DNA of 6,503 nucleotides, from positions 1 to 6,503 of the forward strand of contig CAJOOL010000264.1 of the NCBI GenBank assembly GCA_905236115.1, in the 5' to 3' direction. Positions within the stretch are counted from its first letter, which is position 1. Each line of letters starts with the position of its first letter. The stretch comes from an uncultured Endomicrobiia bacterium (lineage in GTDB: Bacteria > Elusimicrobiota > Endomicrobiia > Endomicrobiales > Endomicrobiaceae). The translations under genes were made by a program, and so were the position numbers. Below, in pieces: positions 5,646-6,503 of the stretch. The notes beneath the pieces are model-generated. The model had not been told where the DNA came from. It was given only the letters and a program-made list of their open reading frames with translations, and did no database searches.

Positions 5646-6095
5646 TTATAATTTCTTTTTTAAAGAATTTATTTCTTTTTTCATTTTTTCGTTATCTTTC
5701 TTCAGCAGAGATATTTCCAAATCCACCCTTTTATTGTTTTCTTCTATCAGTTTCATTATTATGGAAAGTTCCGCATTTTCATATTTTTTATTTTCGGATT
5801 TAATTAAATTTTCGCTATTATTTTTATTGTTGTTTTCGGCTTCGTTTCTGCTTTTGTTTACGTTTTCATTTCCATTTTTATTTCCGTTTCCATCAATAAA
5901 ATAAGCGGCGGGAACTTTCAAGGCTTTTGAAATTTTTTCAAGAGAATCAAAAGACGGCTTTCTGTCCGTTGTCAGCCATTGGTTTACCATCTGTCTGCTT
6001 ACGCCCAGCATTTCACCTAAATCTTTCTGAGTCAAATTTTTTTCAAACATTATTTTTCTCAGCTGTTCGGTAAAAAATGTTTTCTTGAACTTCAT
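5646..6095 (-). CDS. XRE-family HTH protein with Asn-rich linker and coiled coil (copy 2)
   Basis: A 149-residue protein starting at ATG 6095, with AGAGG 4 nt upstream. Residues about 8-67 form an XRE helix-turn-helix (LTQKDLGEMLGVSRQMVNQWLT holds the DNA-contacting helices). Residues 69-104 are a low-complexity linker rich in Asn, Lys, Glu and Gly, built from NGN/KNG-like units. Residues about 105-149 are a lysine- and glutamate-rich coiled coil ending in LKKKL. The layout of HTH, linker and coiled coil matches the protein at 839-1237; the HTH cores are clearly different in sequence, so this is an old duplication or two family members. It is divergent from the right leader-RNA promoter, about 100 nt away, and is likely a cytoplasmic regulator of that promoter (inference). 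The coiled coil should oligomerise the DNA-binding heads. No effector domain is present. Confidence 0.88.
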   Translation of the reverse strand: MKFKKTFFTEQLRKIMFEKNLTQKDLGEMLGVSRQMVNQWLTTDRKPSFDSLEKISKALKVPAAYFIDGNGNKNGNENVNKSRNEAENNNKNNSENLIKSENKKYENAELSIIMKLIEENNKRVDLEISLLKKDNEKMKKEINSLKKKL

Positions 6096-6197
6096 TCAGC
6101 CTCTTTGCGGTCAAAATTTGTTATTAAATCTTTATCAAAATTTGTCTGCCGTATTTTTTTGTTTAAAATCGGATAAAAAACTTCTTTATCTTTTTGC

Positions 6198-6226
6198 TTG
6201 ACAAAGAAATCAAAATAGCGTATAAT
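6198..6226 (+). promoter_or_regulatory. Consensus sigma-70 promoter of the right leader-RNA element
   Basis: TTGACA (6198-6203), a 17-nt spacer, TATAAT (6221-6226): a perfect match to consensus, with the start near 6233. The distance from the first base of the -10 to the GCCGAG stem is 75 nt, as in the left copy. The hexamers are conserved while the spacer has diverged, which points to selection on promoter function. Confidence 0.85.
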
Positions 6227-6232
6227 TAAGAT

Positions 6233-6401
6233 ATATAAGTCAAATTATACTTTACAAATAAAGCATATTGTATTTTTTAAAAGTACACAATATAAGCCGA
6301 GCGGATTTTAACATAGCAATAATTTGTAAAAGAAGATAAATACTTTCGCCAGCCTTTATCTCTCGGCGATTATACAAAAATGTTCTTTAAAAAGCAACAA
6401 A
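6233..6401 (+). ncRNA. Structured leader RNA element, right copy (unrecognised family)
   Basis: The RNA is predicted to run rightward from about 6233. A hairpin from ATATTGT/ACAATAT-type arms (about 6266-6294) comes first. Then GCCGAG (6296-6301) pairs with CTCGGC (6362-6367), and AGATAAA (6334-6340) pairs with TTTATCT (6355-6361), stacked directly against the closing stem. After the domain comes TGTTCTTTAAAAA (6381-6393), a boxA-like motif, then GCAACAAA. The same order and the same 3' block occur inverted at 545-771. No T-run follows, so the transcript probably continues beyond the window as the leader of another gene or long RNA. I cannot assign it to a known riboswitch, 6S or SRP RNA family. 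Confidence 0.6.
6244..6249 (-). promoter_or_regulatory. Possible -10 box for the second XRE gene
   Basis: TATAAT on the minus strand, placed 23 nt from the leader-RNA -10 box, nearly the same offset (24 nt) as the candidate at 754-759 in the left copy. No strong -35 is visible. If used, the XRE2 mRNA and the leader RNA overlap at their 5' ends. Confidence 0.3.
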
Positions 6402-6402
6402 T

Positions 6403-6472
6403 TACAGCGAAAAAACAGCAAATTTTGGGCTGCACCATCGTATTCGGCTCAAACTTTGCAGTTTTTTCTGTA
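6403..6472 (+). other. Long imperfect hairpin downstream of the right leader element
   Basis: The arm 6403-6422 (TACAGCGAAAAAACAGCAAA) pairs with 6455-6472 (TTTGCAGTTTTTTCTGTA): about 17 pairs, with a 2-nt bulge and one mismatch, around a 32-nt loop. It follows the boxA-like motif by about 10 nt on the same predicted transcript. The sequence after it, to the window end at 6503, shows no start codon with a ribosome binding site. Confidence 0.6.
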
Positions 6473-6503
6473 TCCTCTCGTCTTGGTGGTTTGTTCAAAA
6501 AAA

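Noticed and set aside
545..6401. Inverted ends of a composite transposon carrying metY-cysK and the flavodiiron gene
   Set aside because: There is no transposase, no sharp terminal repeat and no target duplication, and the conservation is in blocks with promoter and stem spacing kept, which fits functional RNAs better.
6401..6503. Start of a 16S rRNA gene at the right edge
   Set aside because: The promoter and boxA-like motif would suit an rRNA leader, but no conserved 16S 5' sequence is present in the window.

Overview
The window is low-GC bacterial DNA with long AT-rich intergenic regions. The truncated prepilin at the left edge, with mature N-terminus FTLVELVIVIAIVIILSVIS followed by a KAKMAEGYALLG stretch, resembles the abundant PilE-like pilins of Elusimicrobiota. 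I take this as the most likely source (inference, moderate confidence). No rRNA or tRNA gene is visible to settle it.

Layout from left to right: (1) 1-253, minus strand, 5' part of a type IV prepilin gene. (2) 254-838, non-coding but dense: a large inverted repeat in the pilin leader, a 35-bp palindromic repeat, small hairpins, and a structured leader-RNA element read leftward. (3) 839-1237, plus, a small XRE-type HTH protein with a C-terminal coiled coil. (4) 1363-3866, minus, a sulfur-assimilation operon in the order metY, a 50-residue cysteine-rich secreted peptide, cysK. Its 5' region (3867-4183) holds a consensus promoter, a CCTACC-N5-GGTAGG palindrome at the start site, and a possible 38-codon upstream ORF. 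(5) 4323-5501, plus, a class A flavodiiron protein with its own promoter. (6) 5646-6095, minus, a second XRE-type HTH plus coiled-coil protein. (7) 6096-6503, non-coding: a second copy of the leader-RNA element, read rightward off the window, then a strong hairpin.

The most unusual structure is mirror symmetry. Two diverged copies of one module, each an XRE/coiled-coil gene back to back with a structured RNA element, lie in inverted orientation about 5.4 kb apart around the sulfur operon and flavodiiron gene. Both elements start with TTGACA-N17-TATAAT. In both, a GCCGAG strand begins exactly 75 nt after the first base of the -10 box. They share a GCCGAG/CTCGGC closing stem and a boxA-like TGYTCTTTAAAAA motif. 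I do not recognise the element as a known RNA family. It may be a regulated antitermination-type leader: the left copy points at the pilin gene, the right one at an unseen gene.

metY and cysK make homocysteine and cysteine from sulfide and O-acetylated homoserine or serine. The flavodiiron protein scavenges O2 or NO, in keeping with an anaerobic or microaerobic life. Two hairpins with T-runs on both sides separate the convergent gene pairs XRE1/cysK and flavodiiron/XRE2.
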